This document shows positions 22,721 to 32,098 of a DNA stretch of 50,632 nt, one piece after another (positions within the stretch are counted from its first letter, which is position 1; each line of letters opens with the position of its first letter). The notes under the pieces were generated by a model. That model made no database searches. It was given only the letters and a program-made list of their open reading frames with translations, and was not told where the DNA came from. The position numbers and the translations under genes are program-made. The DNA lies in the NCBI GenBank assembly GCA_964432415.1, contig CAYSNW010000023.1, forward strand, positions 1 through 50,632, written 5' to 3'. The stretch is from JAFECT01 sp964432415 (GTDB lineage Bacteria; Pseudomonadota; Alphaproteobacteria; Caulobacterales; Caulobacteraceae).

Positions 22721-23617
22721 ATGGCCGGAGCCGCACTTTCCGGCATGACCGGCTTTGCCCGGGTCGAGGGCGCGCAGGGGCCCTGGACCTGGTCGGTGGA
22801 GGCCCGCTCGGTCAACGGCCGCAATCTGGAGGTCCGCTTCCGGGGACCGCCGGGCTTCGACGGCCTGGAGCGGCTCGCGCGCGACGCGGCGCAGACCCGC
22901 TTCCAGCGTGGCCAGGTGAACATCGGCCTGCAGGCCAAGCGGGCCGACGCCGCCGGCGCCGTGCGGATCAACACCGAGGCGTTGGACCGTTACCTAGCGC
23001 TGTCGGCCGAACTGGTCGGGCAGGGCAGGGCCTCGCCTCCGGCCGCCGATGGCCTGCTGGCGCTCAAGGGCGTGATCGAGGCCGGCGACGAGGACGAGGA
23101 TCCTGGCGTACGCGCCGCCATCGAGGCGGCCATGGGCACGACCCTCAACGCCGCCCTCGACGGACTGAAGGCGTCACGCCTGGACGAGGGCCGCGCGCTC
23201 ACCCCCATTCTCGCCGGCGCCGTCGACCGCATCGAGGTCCTGGTCGCGGACGCAGAGCGCGAAGCCGCCGCCCAGGTCAACGCGGTGCGTGACCGCTTCT
23301 CGCGCCGCCTGCACGAGCTGATGGCCGCCGAGACCGCGGGCCTGGAGGAGCGCATCGTGCTCGAGGCCGCGGCCCTGGCCGCCAAGGCGGACGTGCGCGA
23401 GGAGCTCGACCGGCTGACCAGCCACGTCGCCGCCGCGCGCGAGCTGTTTTCCAAGGGCGGGGCCGCCGGCCGGCGCCTGGACTTCCTGACCCAGGAGTTC
23501 ATGCGCGAAGCCAACACCCTGTGCTCGAAGTCGGCGACGACCAGCTTGACCGCGACGGGCCTGGACCTCAAAGCAGCCATCGAACAGCTGCGAGAGCAGA
23601 TTCAGAATGTCGAGTGA
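22721..23617 (+). CDS. YicC-family endoribonuclease
   Basis: The 298-residue product matches the YicC/YloC family. It begins with the conserved SGMTGFARVEG and SVEARSVNGRNLEVRFR segments and ends with the DUF1732 part: DFLTQEFMREANTLCSKSATTSLT. YicC of E. coli and YloC of Bacillus have been reported to cut RNA. The ATG lies one base after the mltG stop, and the gene overlaps gmk by 11 bases. Confidence 0.92.
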   Translation: MAGAALSGMTGFARVEGAQGPWTWSVEARSVNGRNLEVRFRGPPGFDGLERLARDAAQTRFQRGQVNIGLQAKRADAAGAVRINTEALDRYLALSAELVGQGRASPPAADGLLALKGVIEAGDEDEDPGVRAAIEAAMGTTLNAALDGLKASRLDEGRALTPILAGAVDRIEVLVADAEREAAAQVNAVRDRFSRRLHELMAAETAGLEERIVLEAAALAAKADVREELDRLTSHVAAARELFSKGGAAGRRLDFLTQEFMREANTLCSKSATTSLTATGLDLKAAIEQLREQIQNVE

Positions 23618-24248
23618 GCGTACCCCTCGCCGCGGCTTCATGCTGGCGGTCTCCAGCCCCTCCGGCGCGGGCAAGACTTCGCTGTGCCGCCGCCTGGTCG
23701 CCGACCACGAGCACCTGGTGCTGTCCATCTCCATGACCACCCGCGCCGAACGGCCGGGCGAGGAGGACGGCCGCGAATACCACTTCATCAGCCCGCCCGA
23801 GTTCGACCGCCTGATCGAGCAGGACGCCCTGCTGGAGTGGGCCGACGTCCACGGCGCCCGCTACGGCTCGCCGCGCTTTCCGATCGAGCAGGCGCTGGAG
23901 GGCGGCGAGGACGTGCTGTTCGACATCGACTGGCAGGGCGCCAAGTCGATCGCCGACAAGGCGCCGGCCGACACGGTCCGGGTCTTTGTCCTGCCGCCCT
24001 CGATGGGCGAACTGCGCCGGCGCCTCTACGCCCGCGCCCAGGACAAGCCCGAGGTGATCGAGCGGCGCATCCGAAACGCGCGGGCCGAGATCGAAAAGAC
24101 GGGTCTGTATGACTACGTCATCGTCAACGACGACTTCGACCGTTCCTACGCCGAGCTCGCCCACATCTACCACGCCGAACGCAGCCGCCGCGGGCGCAAC
24201 CTGTGGATCGGGGACTACGTCCAGGGCCTGCTGGCCGAGCCGGTCTGA
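23607..24248 (+). CDS. gmk: Guanylate kinase
   Basis: Gmk phosphorylates GMP to GDP with ATP. The 213-residue enzyme carries the P-loop SPSGAGKTS at 17-25, the GMP-binding segments STTRAERPGE-type (MTTRAERPGEEDGREYHFIS), and the EKTGLYDYVIVNDD C-terminal region. It overlaps yicC upstream and the methyltransferase-like gene downstream (TGATG), so all three are translationally coupled. Confidence 0.97.
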   Translation: MSSERTPRRGFMLAVSSPSGAGKTSLCRRLVADHEHLVLSISMTTRAERPGEEDGREYHFISPPEFDRLIEQDALLEWADVHGARYGSPRFPIEQALEGGEDVLFDIDWQGAKSIADKAPADTVRVFVLPPSMGELRRRLYARAQDKPEVIERRIRNARAEIEKTGLYDYVIVNDDFDRSYAELAHIYHAERSRRGRNLWIGDYVQGLLAEPV

Positions 24249-24847
24249 TGTTTCGCCGCGAAGCCGAATGGATCGGCGCCCACCTGGCCGCCCTGCCGGT
24301 CGAGGCGATCTCGCCGCTGATCAATATCGGCTCCTCCACCGGCGACTTTCGCGAGCGGATCCAGCCCTGGATCGATGAGGCCATCTTCAGGCCCCTGCGC
24401 GAGCGCGGCGTGGCGGTGATCCACGTCGACCTGAAGGACGCGCCGGGCGTCGACATGGTCGCCAATATCTTCGAGGACGAGGGCTTCGAGCGCATGAAGG
24501 CGGTCAGGCCGAAGATGGCGCTGCTGACCAATGTGCTGGAGCATGTGCTGGAGCCTGGCGTCTTCACCCGCCGTTGTCTGGAGCTGCTGGAGCCCGGCGC
24601 GCGGCTCCTGATCAGCGTGCCGCGCAGCTATCCGCACCACAACGATCCCATCGACACCATGTTCAGGCCCACGCCCGAAGAGGTCGCCGCCCTGGCGCCC
24701 GAGGCCCGTATGATCCACGGCGAGATTCTGGCGACCGAGTATCACTGGCACGAGATCAAGCGGAACCCACGCAAGCTGATGCGCGACAAGTTCAAGTGGC
24801 TGTTCACGCCCTACCTGGTGACCTTCGCGGAGCTGGAGCGGGCCTAG
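24248..24847 (+). CDS. Methyltransferase-like protein
   Basis: The 199-residue protein resembles class I SAM-dependent methyltransferases. INIGSSTGDFRERI near residue 25 stands in for motif I, VIHVDLKDAPGVDMV for the acidic loop, TNVLEHVLEP for the motif IV region and PGARLLISVPRSYPHHNDPIDTMFRPTPEEV for the post-motif loop. The last segment resembles SAM-methyltransferases acting on cell-surface or lipid targets, but the substrate is unknown. It overlaps gmk by one base and is the last gene before a large inverted repeat. Confidence 0.75.
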   Translation: MFRREAEWIGAHLAALPVEAISPLINIGSSTGDFRERIQPWIDEAIFRPLRERGVAVIHVDLKDAPGVDMVANIFEDEGFERMKAVRPKMALLTNVLEHVLEPGVFTRRCLELLEPGARLLISVPRSYPHHNDPIDTMFRPTPEEVAALAPEARMIHGEILATEYHWHEIKRNPRKLMRDKFKWLFTPYLVTFAELERA

Positions 24848-24892
24848 TTCTCCCCGTCATCCCACGGTCGGCCGCAGGGGCACACTCTACAA

Positions 24893-25066
24893 ACTATGTC
24901 CGTCATCCTCGGAGCGGAGCCCCGCAGGGGCGTAGACCCGAGGACCCAACAGCGAATCTTGCGTGAAGCCGGGCGCCTCTTCCCTTCGCAGCGTTGAGCG
25001 GGGGGCTTTTGGGTCCTCGGGTCTCCGGCGCTTACGCGCCTGCGCTCCGAGGATGACGGACATAGT
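24893..25066. repeat. Large intergenic inverted repeat (copies B and C)
   Basis: A 57-base arm (24893-24949) and a 58-base arm (25009-25066) are inverted copies. The outer 24 bases and the inner 16 bases of the arms match exactly. Each arm has a different short hairpin in the middle, GCCCC with GGGGC in the left and GGCGC with GCGCC in the right. The 59-base loop contains the CcrM-type site GAATC (24954-24958). The element separates the gmk cluster from rsmA, whose stop is nearby. Confidence 0.75.
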
Positions 25067-25095
25067 GGTGGGTGCGTAGCGCCCAGCCGACGGCT

Positions 25096-25920
25096 CTAGC
25101 GGTGGAGCGCCGCCGCCAGCCTCAGGAACCCGGCCACGTCCACCGTCTCGGCCCGCGCGTCCGGATCGATCCCCGCCGCCTCGCACAGACCCGCGCCCCC
25201 CAGCGTCTTCAGGCTGGAACGCAGCATCTTGCGCCTCTGGCCGAAGGCGGCGGCGGTGACTTTCTCCAGCGCCTTCAGTATCGACGCCTCGGGCCGCTCC
25301 GTGCGCGGAACCAGCCGCACCACCGCGCTCGCCACCTTGGGCGGAGGGGTGAAGGCGCGGGCGGGCAGGTCCATCACGACCTTTGCTTCGCACACCGCCC
25401 GGGAGATCACCGCCAGGCGTCCGTAGGCGTCGTCGCCGGGCTGGGCCGCGATCCGGTCGGCGACTTCCTTCTGGAACATCAGGGTCAGGCTGAGCGGGAC
25501 CCACGGCCCGGTCAGCCACTTCAGCAGCAGCGGCGTGCCCACGTTGTAGGGAAGGTTGGAGACCACATGGCCCGGCCGTCCGCCGGTCAGGGCGGCCTCG
25601 TCCACGCGCAGGGCGTCGGCCTCGACGACTGTCAGCCGCCCCGGCGCAGCCGCTTCCAGATCCGCCAGCAAAGGCAGGAAGCGCGGATCCTTTTCCACCG
25701 CGATCACCGCGCCGGCGTCGCTCTCCACCAGCGCCCGGGTCAGGCCGCCGGGGCCGGGACCGACCTCGATCACCGGGGCGCCGTCGAAGGGACCGGCCAG
25801 GCGCACGATCTTGCGGGTGATGTTCAGATCCAGCAGGAAGTGCTGGCCGAAGCTCTTGCGGGCGAGAAGGCCATGCTGCTCCAGGCTCTCGCGCAGCGGC
25901 GGCAGGCTTTCCAGGCTCAT
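25096..25920 (-). CDS. rsmA: 16S rRNA dimethyladenosine transferase
   Basis: RsmA (KsgA) dimethylates two adenines in the 3' terminal loop of 16S rRNA during 30S assembly. The 274-residue protein has KSFGQHFLLD, motif I EVGPGPGGLT at 52-61, and the catalytic NLPY at 122-125. The ATG at 25920 overlaps the pdxA stop by four bases. It is the last gene of the lptF-lptG-lptD-surA-pdxA-rsmA unit. Confidence 0.97.
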   Translation of the reverse strand: MSLESLPPLRESLEQHGLLARKSFGQHFLLDLNITRKIVRLAGPFDGAPVIEVGPGPGGLTRALVESDAGAVIAVEKDPRFLPLLADLEAAAPGRLTVVEADALRVDEAALTGGRPGHVVSNLPYNVGTPLLLKWLTGPWVPLSLTLMFQKEVADRIAAQPGDDAYGRLAVISRAVCEAKVVMDLPARAFTPPPKVASAVVRLVPRTERPEASILKALEKVTAAAFGQRRKMLRSSLKTLGGAGLCEAAGIDPDARAETVDVAGFLRLAAALHR

Positions 25921-26951
25921 GCGGGGGCGAGCGCTTCGGCCCGGCGCGCCGCCATGTCCGCGGCCATGCGGATCGCGGCGATCAGGCTGTCGGGCTTGGC
26001 GATGCCCCGCCCGGCGATGTCGAACCCGGTGCCGTGGTCGGGCGAGGTGCGAATGATCGGCAGGCCCAGGGTGGCGTTGACCCCGCCCCAGAAGTCCAGG
26101 GTCTTGATCGGGATCAGGCCCTGGTCGTGGTAGAGGCACACCGCCGCGTCGTAGCCGGCCCGGGCCTCGGCGTGGAACAGGCTGTCGGCCGGCTTCGGAT
26201 CGCCGATGTCGACGCCCAGGGCGCGGAGCTCCGCCACCGCCGGGGCCAGCACCTCGACCTCCTCGCGCCCGATGGTTCCGGCCTCGCCGGCGTGCGGATT
26301 GAGGCCGGCCAGGGCCAGGCGGGGGCGGGCGACGCCGAAGTCGCGGCGCAGGGCTTCATGGGTGACAAGCGCCGTCTGGACCACGGCCTCGCGGGTGACG
26401 GCGCCGGAGACCTTGGCGAGCGGCGTGTGGATGGTGACCAGCACCACCCGCAGTCCATCGACCGCCAGCATCATCACCGGGCCGCGACGGCCCTCCAGCG
26501 GCGCCTGGGCCGTCAGTTCGGCTAGGAACTCGGTGTGGCCGGGAAACTGGAAGCCCGCCTCGTAGAGCGGCGCCTTGGCGATAGGGGCGGTGACCACGCC
26601 CGACGCCTGGCCCGCCAGCGCAAACTCGACCGCCGTCTCGATCCACAGGATCACGGCCTGGGCGCGGGCGGTGGAGGTGGTGGCGCCCAGGCTCTGGCGC
26701 AGCCGCGAAGGCTCGAACACCGGCAGGGCGCGACGGAAGACGGCGTGGGCCTGGGCCGGATCGTCGATGCGCTCGATCTTCACCGCCCCGGCCGGAAAGG
26801 CGGTGGCCAGGGTGTCGGGGTCGCCCACGGCGAAGAAGTCGGGCCCGGTCGTGCGCAGCGCCGACCAGGCCTTGACCACGATCTCCGGGCCGACGCCGGC
26901 CGGATCCCCCAGGGTCACCGCGAGCGGCGCCAGGGAGCGGACCGGGCTCAT
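25917..26951 (-). CDS. pdxA: 4-hydroxythreonine-4-phosphate dehydrogenase
   Basis: PdxA oxidises 4-hydroxythreonine-4-phosphate in vitamin B6 biosynthesis. The 344-residue enzyme begins PLAVTLGDPAGVGPEI, and carries the metal-binding histidines in FPGHTEFLAELT and YHDQGLIPIKT. It overlaps surA upstream and rsmA downstream by four bases each, the classic pdxA-rsmA coupling also found in E. coli. Confidence 0.97.
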   Translation of the reverse strand: MSPVRSLAPLAVTLGDPAGVGPEIVVKAWSALRTTGPDFFAVGDPDTLATAFPAGAVKIERIDDPAQAHAVFRRALPVFEPSRLRQSLGATTSTARAQAVILWIETAVEFALAGQASGVVTAPIAKAPLYEAGFQFPGHTEFLAELTAQAPLEGRRGPVMMLAVDGLRVVLVTIHTPLAKVSGAVTREAVVQTALVTHEALRRDFGVARPRLALAGLNPHAGEAGTIGREEVEVLAPAVAELRALGVDIGDPKPADSLFHAEARAGYDAAVCLYHDQGLIPIKTLDFWGGVNATLGLPIIRTSPDHGTGFDIAGRGIAKPDSLIAAIRMAADMAARRAEALAPA

Positions 26952-28324
26952 TTCACTTCGATGGTGGCCGCGTTGTGCAGGTCGCGCAGGTAGCGCCGCA
27001 TCAGCATGGTCATCTGCTGGGCGTAGAGCTTGTTCTCGATCTCTTCCTTCGAGGGCATCTGGGCGCCGGCGGTCTTCTTGTCGCAGAGCGCCACCAGGTG
27101 CAGGCCGACATCGGTGCGGATCGGGGCGGAGACGTCGCCGGGCTTCATGGCGGTCGCCGCCGCCTGGAACTCGGGCGCCAGGTCCGCCACGCTCGATTCA
27201 CCGAGATCGCTGGCCACGACCCCGTCGACCTTGCCGGCCACGGTGTCGATGTTGGTGCAGTTCATCTTGCCCTGCAGCGAGGCCAGCTTCTTGGTCGCGG
27301 CCTCCACCTGTTCGGGGGTGGCGGTCTTGTCGAGACGGATGGCGGCCTGCTTCAGGCTGACGGTGGTGATGCCGCCGCCGGCGCGTTCCTCACGCAGATA
27401 GACGATCCACACCCCGTCCTTGGTCTGGATGGGCTTGGACAGCTGGCCCGGGCGCATCTGCCGCAGGGCGTTTTCGACCTCCGGAGCGATTTCGCCCGAG
27501 ATCAGCCAGCCGCCGTCGCCGCCGCTGGCGGCGGAAGGGGCGTTGGAGAACTGCTTGGCCACCGACTGGAAGGGCGCGCCCTTGACGATCTGGTCGACCA
27601 GCTGGTTGGCGCCGTTCGTCGCTTCGTCCATGCCGCCCACGGCGTTGGCGTCGATGTAGATCTCGCCCACCAGGTACTGGGGCTTGGTCGAGGCGTCGGC
27701 GATGCGGGCCATGGCCTTGGCGACCTGGTCGGCGCCGATCTTGGCGCGGTCGTGGTAGCGGCCCTGGACCAGCATCTGCCAGGCGGTGCGCGCCCGAATC
27801 TGGTCGCGGAGCGTCTGGGGCTCGACCCCGGCGTTGTGCAGACCAGCGAGCAACTGCTCCTTGGTCATGTTGTTTTCCTTGGCCATCGCGGTGATGTCGT
27901 CCTCGACATCCGCGTCGTCCAGCTTCTGGCCCCAGTGCTTGAACTCCTGCAGCTGCAGGCGTTCGTCCACCAGGGTCTGCAGGGCGTGCTGCTCCAGCTC
28001 GGGCAGGTTCTCCTGGGAGACCTTCACGCCGGAGGTGGCGATGACCAGCAGCAGGCGCTGGCGCAGGTCGTAGCTCGAGATGATCTCGTCATTGACCGTG
28101 GCCACCACGCCCTCGGACATGGGCTTGAGCACCGGCGCCTGGGGCGCGGCGGGCGCTGCGGCGGGCGCGGGCGCGCCGGTGTCGATCTTCTGCACGCCCG
28201 TGGGCGCCAGGGTGGGGGGAGGCGCAGCCGTCGTGGCCGCAGGCTGACTCACCACCTGGGCCGCAGCCGGGTTCGCCAGGGTCACGGCGAGCACAAGCCC
28301 GACCGCGTAACGCATCGCACGCAT
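26948..28324 (-). CDS. surA: Periplasmic peptidyl-prolyl isomerase SurA
   Basis: SurA is the chaperone and parvulin isomerase that escorts outer-membrane proteins through the periplasm. The protein has about 458 residues: a signal peptide (MRYAVGLVLAVTLANPAAAQ), an Ala/Pro-rich linker, an N-terminal chaperone module (VNDEIISSYDLRQRLLLV), and two parvulin-like repeats (GGWLISGEIAPEVENALR; DLGESSVADLAPEF). Possible ATGs lie at 28336, 28324 and 28315; 28324 was chosen because AAGAGGG is too close to 28336. Its position between lptD and pdxA matches E. coli. Confidence 0.93.
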   Translation of the reverse strand: MRAMRYAVGLVLAVTLANPAAAQVVSQPAATTAAPPPTLAPTGVQKIDTGAPAPAAAPAAPQAPVLKPMSEGVVATVNDEIISSYDLRQRLLLVIATSGVKVSQENLPELEQHALQTLVDERLQLQEFKHWGQKLDDADVEDDITAMAKENNMTKEQLLAGLHNAGVEPQTLRDQIRARTAWQMLVQGRYHDRAKIGADQVAKAMARIADASTKPQYLVGEIYIDANAVGGMDEATNGANQLVDQIVKGAPFQSVAKQFSNAPSAASGGDGGWLISGEIAPEVENALRQMRPGQLSKPIQTKDGVWIVYLREERAGGGITTVSLKQAAIRLDKTATPEQVEAATKKLASLQGKMNCTNIDTVAGKVDGVVASDLGESSVADLAPEFQAAATAMKPGDVSAPIRTDVGLHLVALCDKKTAGAQMPSKEEIENKLYAQQMTMLMRRYLRDLHNAATIEVK

Positions 28325-28379
28325 TGATGAAGTCATCCCTCTTGCGACCATAGCGAATCCCACCGTGGTCGGATCGTCC

Positions 28380-30920
28380 TCACCGGTCGTCATAACGCTT
28401 GTATCCTGCATCACCCAATGTGGCGAGGTTTAGGCGCAAGAACACCGCGTCACTCGGTCCCAGAATGCCGGTCTCGTTGCGTTGGTAGACCACCTCGATG
28501 CGGGTGCAGTCGTCCTGGAACATGATTCCGAGCTCCGAGCGGCGCCACAGGCGCTTCTGCAGATCGCGGGTCGCGTCGAACACCACACCCCAGTTCTTGG
28601 TCACCAGGAAGTCGCCCGCCGCCTGCACGTCGTGGGCCTTGCCGCCGGCGATGAACGGGTCGTTGTCATCCTTGTAGTACCGCAGAATCCCGTGGGTGCG
28701 GCTGAAGTCCCAGTTCACCCCGGCCTCGTCGCGGCGGACCTTGGCCAGGTCGTCGATCTGGGCCCGGGCGAAGGCGGTCAGGCCGGTGATCGGCTGCGTC
28801 TCGGCGGCCACGATCCAGTCCGACAGGCGCTGCTTGAAGCCGGTGCCGGGCGGGTAGGGCTGGCTGGAACGGAAGCTGCGGCCGATCACCGCGCGCGCCC
28901 AATAGCCGTCCCCCCACTCGACCGTGGTGCGCACCCCCGCGTTCAGACGCGCGCCGCCCTCGTAGAGGTCGTAGCCGGTGAACTTGTCGGGGCGGAACAG
29001 GTTGCCCTCGTCGAACACGAAGGACTGGCTGTCCTCCACCGGGATGCAGGCGCCGGTCAGGCCGGTGGTGCCGCAGGCCTTCAGCCGCGCGGTCGGCGAG
29101 ACCGCCACTTGCAGCAGGGGCTCGATCACGACCGTGGAATTGGAGAAGTGGCGCACCAGCGGATAGCTGACGTCCGCCCCCGCGGTGACGTTGGAGCGGC
29201 TGAAGCTGGTGTTTGGGAAGCCGACCTGATCGGAGATCGAGTAGACATCGGCGCGCGCGTCGAAGAACGGATCGAGGCGGACGCCGCCCTTGGTGATGAA
29301 CGAACTACGCCAGTCGCCCTGGACCGTCGCCCGGCGACTGTCGACGCCGGGGGCAGGCGTCAGGCCGGGACTGGTCTCTGCGCGATCCCGGGTCAGGATC
29401 ACCGCCGAGCCCATCAGCCGCAGGCGTCCGCCGGCGATCTCCTGCTCCGGATCCCAACGCGCCTCGATGAGCGGCGCAACTAGCGGCAGCGCGCCTGTGG
29501 GTGCGACGAGGAGAGGACAGCTCAGACGGCTGGCGGGATGTGATCCCAGGCAGGCGGGGTCTCGGTAAGCGTCGCGTCCGCCGGGCGAGGCCGGGTCGAC
29601 ATAGGGTAGGCCGGTGGCGGGATTGACCCAGGCGCTGATGCTCTGAAAGCTGATGGTCGAGATCGACAGGTAGGACCGGTCGGTCTGGCGCACGGTGTAG
29701 AGCTGGCTGGTCAGCCGCCCGCGCTCATCGGTGAACAGGCCGCGGTCGGCGGTCACGTCGTTGATGTCGTAGCGGTCGAAGATGGTGGGGTCCGACGTCC
29801 GCTCGGCGGAGAAGCCCCACTTCCAGTCCGGCGTGATGTCGAAGCGGCCGTCGGCCAGCACATAGCTGCGCGAGGTCAGGTCGCCGAACTTGCGGCCCTG
29901 GCCGTCGGCGTTGCGCTCCCAGGTGTAGCCGAAGCGCGCGTCCAGCCCGATGGGGCCCTTGTCGTCGCTGCCGGTGGGCGCGCTCGACCAGAAGCGCTTG
30001 CGCCATTCCACGTTCAGGAACGGATTGACCCGCTGGTTCAGCTGCGGGCTCACCGTCAGGTCCTGGGAGGGCGAGATCACCCACAGATAGGGCTGCTCGT
30101 ACGACAGGCCCCTGCGGTTGGAGCTGGAGACGCGCGGGATCAGGAAGCCCGAGGCGCGCTTCGCCGTCGGGTCCGGATGCCAGAACACCGGGGCGTAGAA
30201 GACCGGCACGCCGCCGACCTTGATCACCGCGTGGCGGTAATAGACCAGCTGCCGGTCGTGGTCCTGGATCACCTTCTCGGCCTGGATCGACCAGGTGGGC
30301 GTGTGCGGCCGGCCCTTGCTGTCGCAGATCGGGCAGGGGGTGAAGATGGCGCGGTTCAGCTCGTTGACCGTCTCGCTGCGGCGCACGACCGAGGCGGCGG
30401 AGATCTTGCCGTTGTCCTGCAGCCGCGCGGAGAAGCCGGTCGCTACCCCGGCGCGCAGCTTGTCGTCCAGTTCGGCGTGCTCGGCGTACTGGACCGTGCC
30501 GTCGGCGTTGATGATCGAGGCGTGGCCGTTGGCGGTCACCAGGCCGCTTTCGGTGTCGTAGATGATCTCGTCGGCGCGCAGCGTGCGGCCCTGGTAGCGC
30601 GCCTGCACCGAACCGCGGGCGGTGAGCAGGTGGCGGCTCTGGTCCTCGACGACCTGTTCGGCCTCGACCAGCAGCTGGTCCTGGGTCAGGCCGTCCGGCG
30701 CGACCGGGCCATGCTCGCCCGGCGCCGGGGCGTGGGGCGGCTCCTGGCTGACGCTCACCGCGGCGCGGCCGGGACCGGCGCCGACCGGGGTGATGGTGGC
30801 GCGGCTCGTCTGGGCCTGGGCGGGGAGGGTGACGGTGATCAGCACGCAAGCGGCCGCGCCCGCAAACAGGCGGGTTTTCCTGCGTCTTGCGCGGGCGTTG
30901 CTCGAGCGGCTGTCGCTCAT
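28380..30920 (-). CDS. lptD: LPS-assembly outer-membrane protein LptD
   Basis: LptD is the outer-membrane beta-barrel that inserts lipopolysaccharide into the outer leaflet. The 846-residue precursor has a signal peptide (residues 16-37), an OstA/LptA-like N-terminal domain (LTARGSVQARYQGRTLRADEIIYD), the alphaproteobacterial FTPCPICDS cysteine motif, and a C-terminal barrel ending in LATLGDAGYKRYDDR. The start at 30920 is set by the signal peptide; the frame is open further upstream. It lies 41 bases after lptG and is followed by surA, its folding chaperone. Confidence 0.95.
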   Translation of the reverse strand: MSDSRSSNARARRRKTRLFAGAAACVLITVTLPAQAQTSRATITPVGAGPGRAAVSVSQEPPHAPAPGEHGPVAPDGLTQDQLLVEAEQVVEDQSRHLLTARGSVQARYQGRTLRADEIIYDTESGLVTANGHASIINADGTVQYAEHAELDDKLRAGVATGFSARLQDNGKISAASVVRRSETVNELNRAIFTPCPICDSKGRPHTPTWSIQAEKVIQDHDRQLVYYRHAVIKVGGVPVFYAPVFWHPDPTAKRASGFLIPRVSSSNRRGLSYEQPYLWVISPSQDLTVSPQLNQRVNPFLNVEWRKRFWSSAPTGSDDKGPIGLDARFGYTWERNADGQGRKFGDLTSRSYVLADGRFDITPDWKWGFSAERTSDPTIFDRYDINDVTADRGLFTDERGRLTSQLYTVRQTDRSYLSISTISFQSISAWVNPATGLPYVDPASPGGRDAYRDPACLGSHPASRLSCPLLVAPTGALPLVAPLIEARWDPEQEIAGGRLRLMGSAVILTRDRAETSPGLTPAPGVDSRRATVQGDWRSSFITKGGVRLDPFFDARADVYSISDQVGFPNTSFSRSNVTAGADVSYPLVRHFSNSTVVIEPLLQVAVSPTARLKACGTTGLTGACIPVEDSQSFVFDEGNLFRPDKFTGYDLYEGGARLNAGVRTTVEWGDGYWARAVIGRSFRSSQPYPPGTGFKQRLSDWIVAAETQPITGLTAFARAQIDDLAKVRRDEAGVNWDFSRTHGILRYYKDDNDPFIAGGKAHDVQAAGDFLVTKNWGVVFDATRDLQKRLWRRSELGIMFQDDCTRIEVVYQRNETGILGPSDAVFLRLNLATLGDAGYKRYDDR

Positions 30921-30961
30921 GCCTTGAGCCGGGTCCCCGGTCGCTGTGATGACGTCACCGT

Positions 30962-32098
30962 TCAACCGTCTTCCGTGTAACAGAGCAAGGTGAAAGCGGA
31001 CAAAAGCGCGAGAATGGGCGGTGTCCAGCCCGCCAGCAGGGGCGGAATGATCTCCGCCTTGCCCAGCGCGCCGCACAGCTCATTGAAGAAGAACACCAGA
31101 AATCCGATCGAGACGCCGGCGCTGGCGAGCATCGCCAGGCCCCCCAGTCGCATGAGTCGCAAGGAAAAGGCGGCGCCCAGGATCGACATGGCCGCGAACA
31201 GCAGCGGCGTGGCCAGAAGCTGGTGCAGCCTCAATCGGTAGTGGGTCCCCGAGAATCCTGCCGCGGACACCCGGTGGATGGTCTCCGGCAGGGCCCAGAA
31301 CGGCACCGAGGCCGGGTCGGCGAACTTCTCGAAGGCGGTGGCGGGGTCGAGGTTGGTGGGAATCGACAGGGTCTCGTAGGCGACCGCCTGTTCGCCTTTG
31401 CCGGCCTCGCGCGCACCGGTCAGCTGCCAGGAGCCGCGGGTCAGCACCGCCTCGCGCGCCTCGATCAGGTGGGAGAACTCCAGCCGTCCGTGCTCGTCGA
31501 CCACATAGACGAAGAAGGAGGCGTCCTTCAGCCGCTCGCCCACGGGCTTGCCCTTGGCGTGGATGACCATCTGGTTGCGGTTGTCGCCCTGCCGGAGCCA
31601 GGTCTCCTTGGAGGGGTCGAAGTTGACCGCATAGACCATCTTGGCTGTGATCCGGTCGTAGTTGCCGTTCAGCCAGGAGGCGATCGGGTTCAGGGCCAGC
31701 ACGGTCAGCATACCGACCGCGAAGGCCACCGCCGCCGCCGGGAAGATGAAGCGCCAGGCCGAGACCCCGGCGGCGCGCATGGCGACCAGCTCGCTGCGCC
31801 GGTTCAGGCTGACGAAGGCGGCCAGCACCCCGAACAGGAAGGCGAAGGGCTGCAGCAGCAGGATGACATTAGGCGCCTTGAGCAGGGCCAGTCCCAGGAT
31901 CTGCATCCCCGACAGGTCGACCCGCTGGCCGACCGTGCGCGAGACGTCGACGAAGTCGATCAGCACGATCAGGGCCGCGATGATCGCGAGCGCCGCCCCC
32001 ACCGACATCAGGGTGCGGGTGATGACGTACTGCTCGATCCGGTTCAGTCGCCAGGCGAAGGTCTTGAAGGCGCCGGGCTGGGCGCTGGCGGCGCGCAT
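30962..32098 (-). CDS. lptG: LPS export permease LptG
   Basis: LptG is one of the two permeases of the LptBFG ABC transporter that extracts LPS from the inner membrane. The 378-residue protein has an N-terminal membrane helix pair (IITRTLMSVGAALAIIAALIVLIDFVD), RRSELVAMRAAGVSAWR coupling helix region, a periplasmic domain (residues ~130-270) and three C-terminal helices. The ATG overlaps the lptF stop by one base (TGATG). The order of LptF before LptG follows the usual arrangement. Confidence 0.95.
   Translation of the reverse strand: MRAASAQPGAFKTFAWRLNRIEQYVITRTLMSVGAALAIIAALIVLIDFVDVSRTVGQRVDLSGMQILGLALLKAPNVILLLQPFAFLFGVLAAFVSLNRRSELVAMRAAGVSAWRFIFPAAAVAFAVGMLTVLALNPIASWLNGNYDRITAKMVYAVNFDPSKETWLRQGDNRNQMVIHAKGKPVGERLKDASFFVYVVDEHGRLEFSHLIEAREAVLTRGSWQLTGAREAGKGEQAVAYETLSIPTNLDPATAFEKFADPASVPFWALPETIHRVSAAGFSGTHYRLRLHQLLATPLLFAAMSILGAAFSLRLMRLGGLAMLASAGVSIGFLVFFFNELCGALGKAEIIPPLLAGWTPPILALLSAFTLLCYTEDG

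Noticed and set aside
24887..25519. Open frame on the minus strand across the inverted repeat and rsmA end
   Set aside because: It runs through an inverted repeat into the rsmA gene out of frame; the translation is Arg/Gly-rich with no recognised motif.
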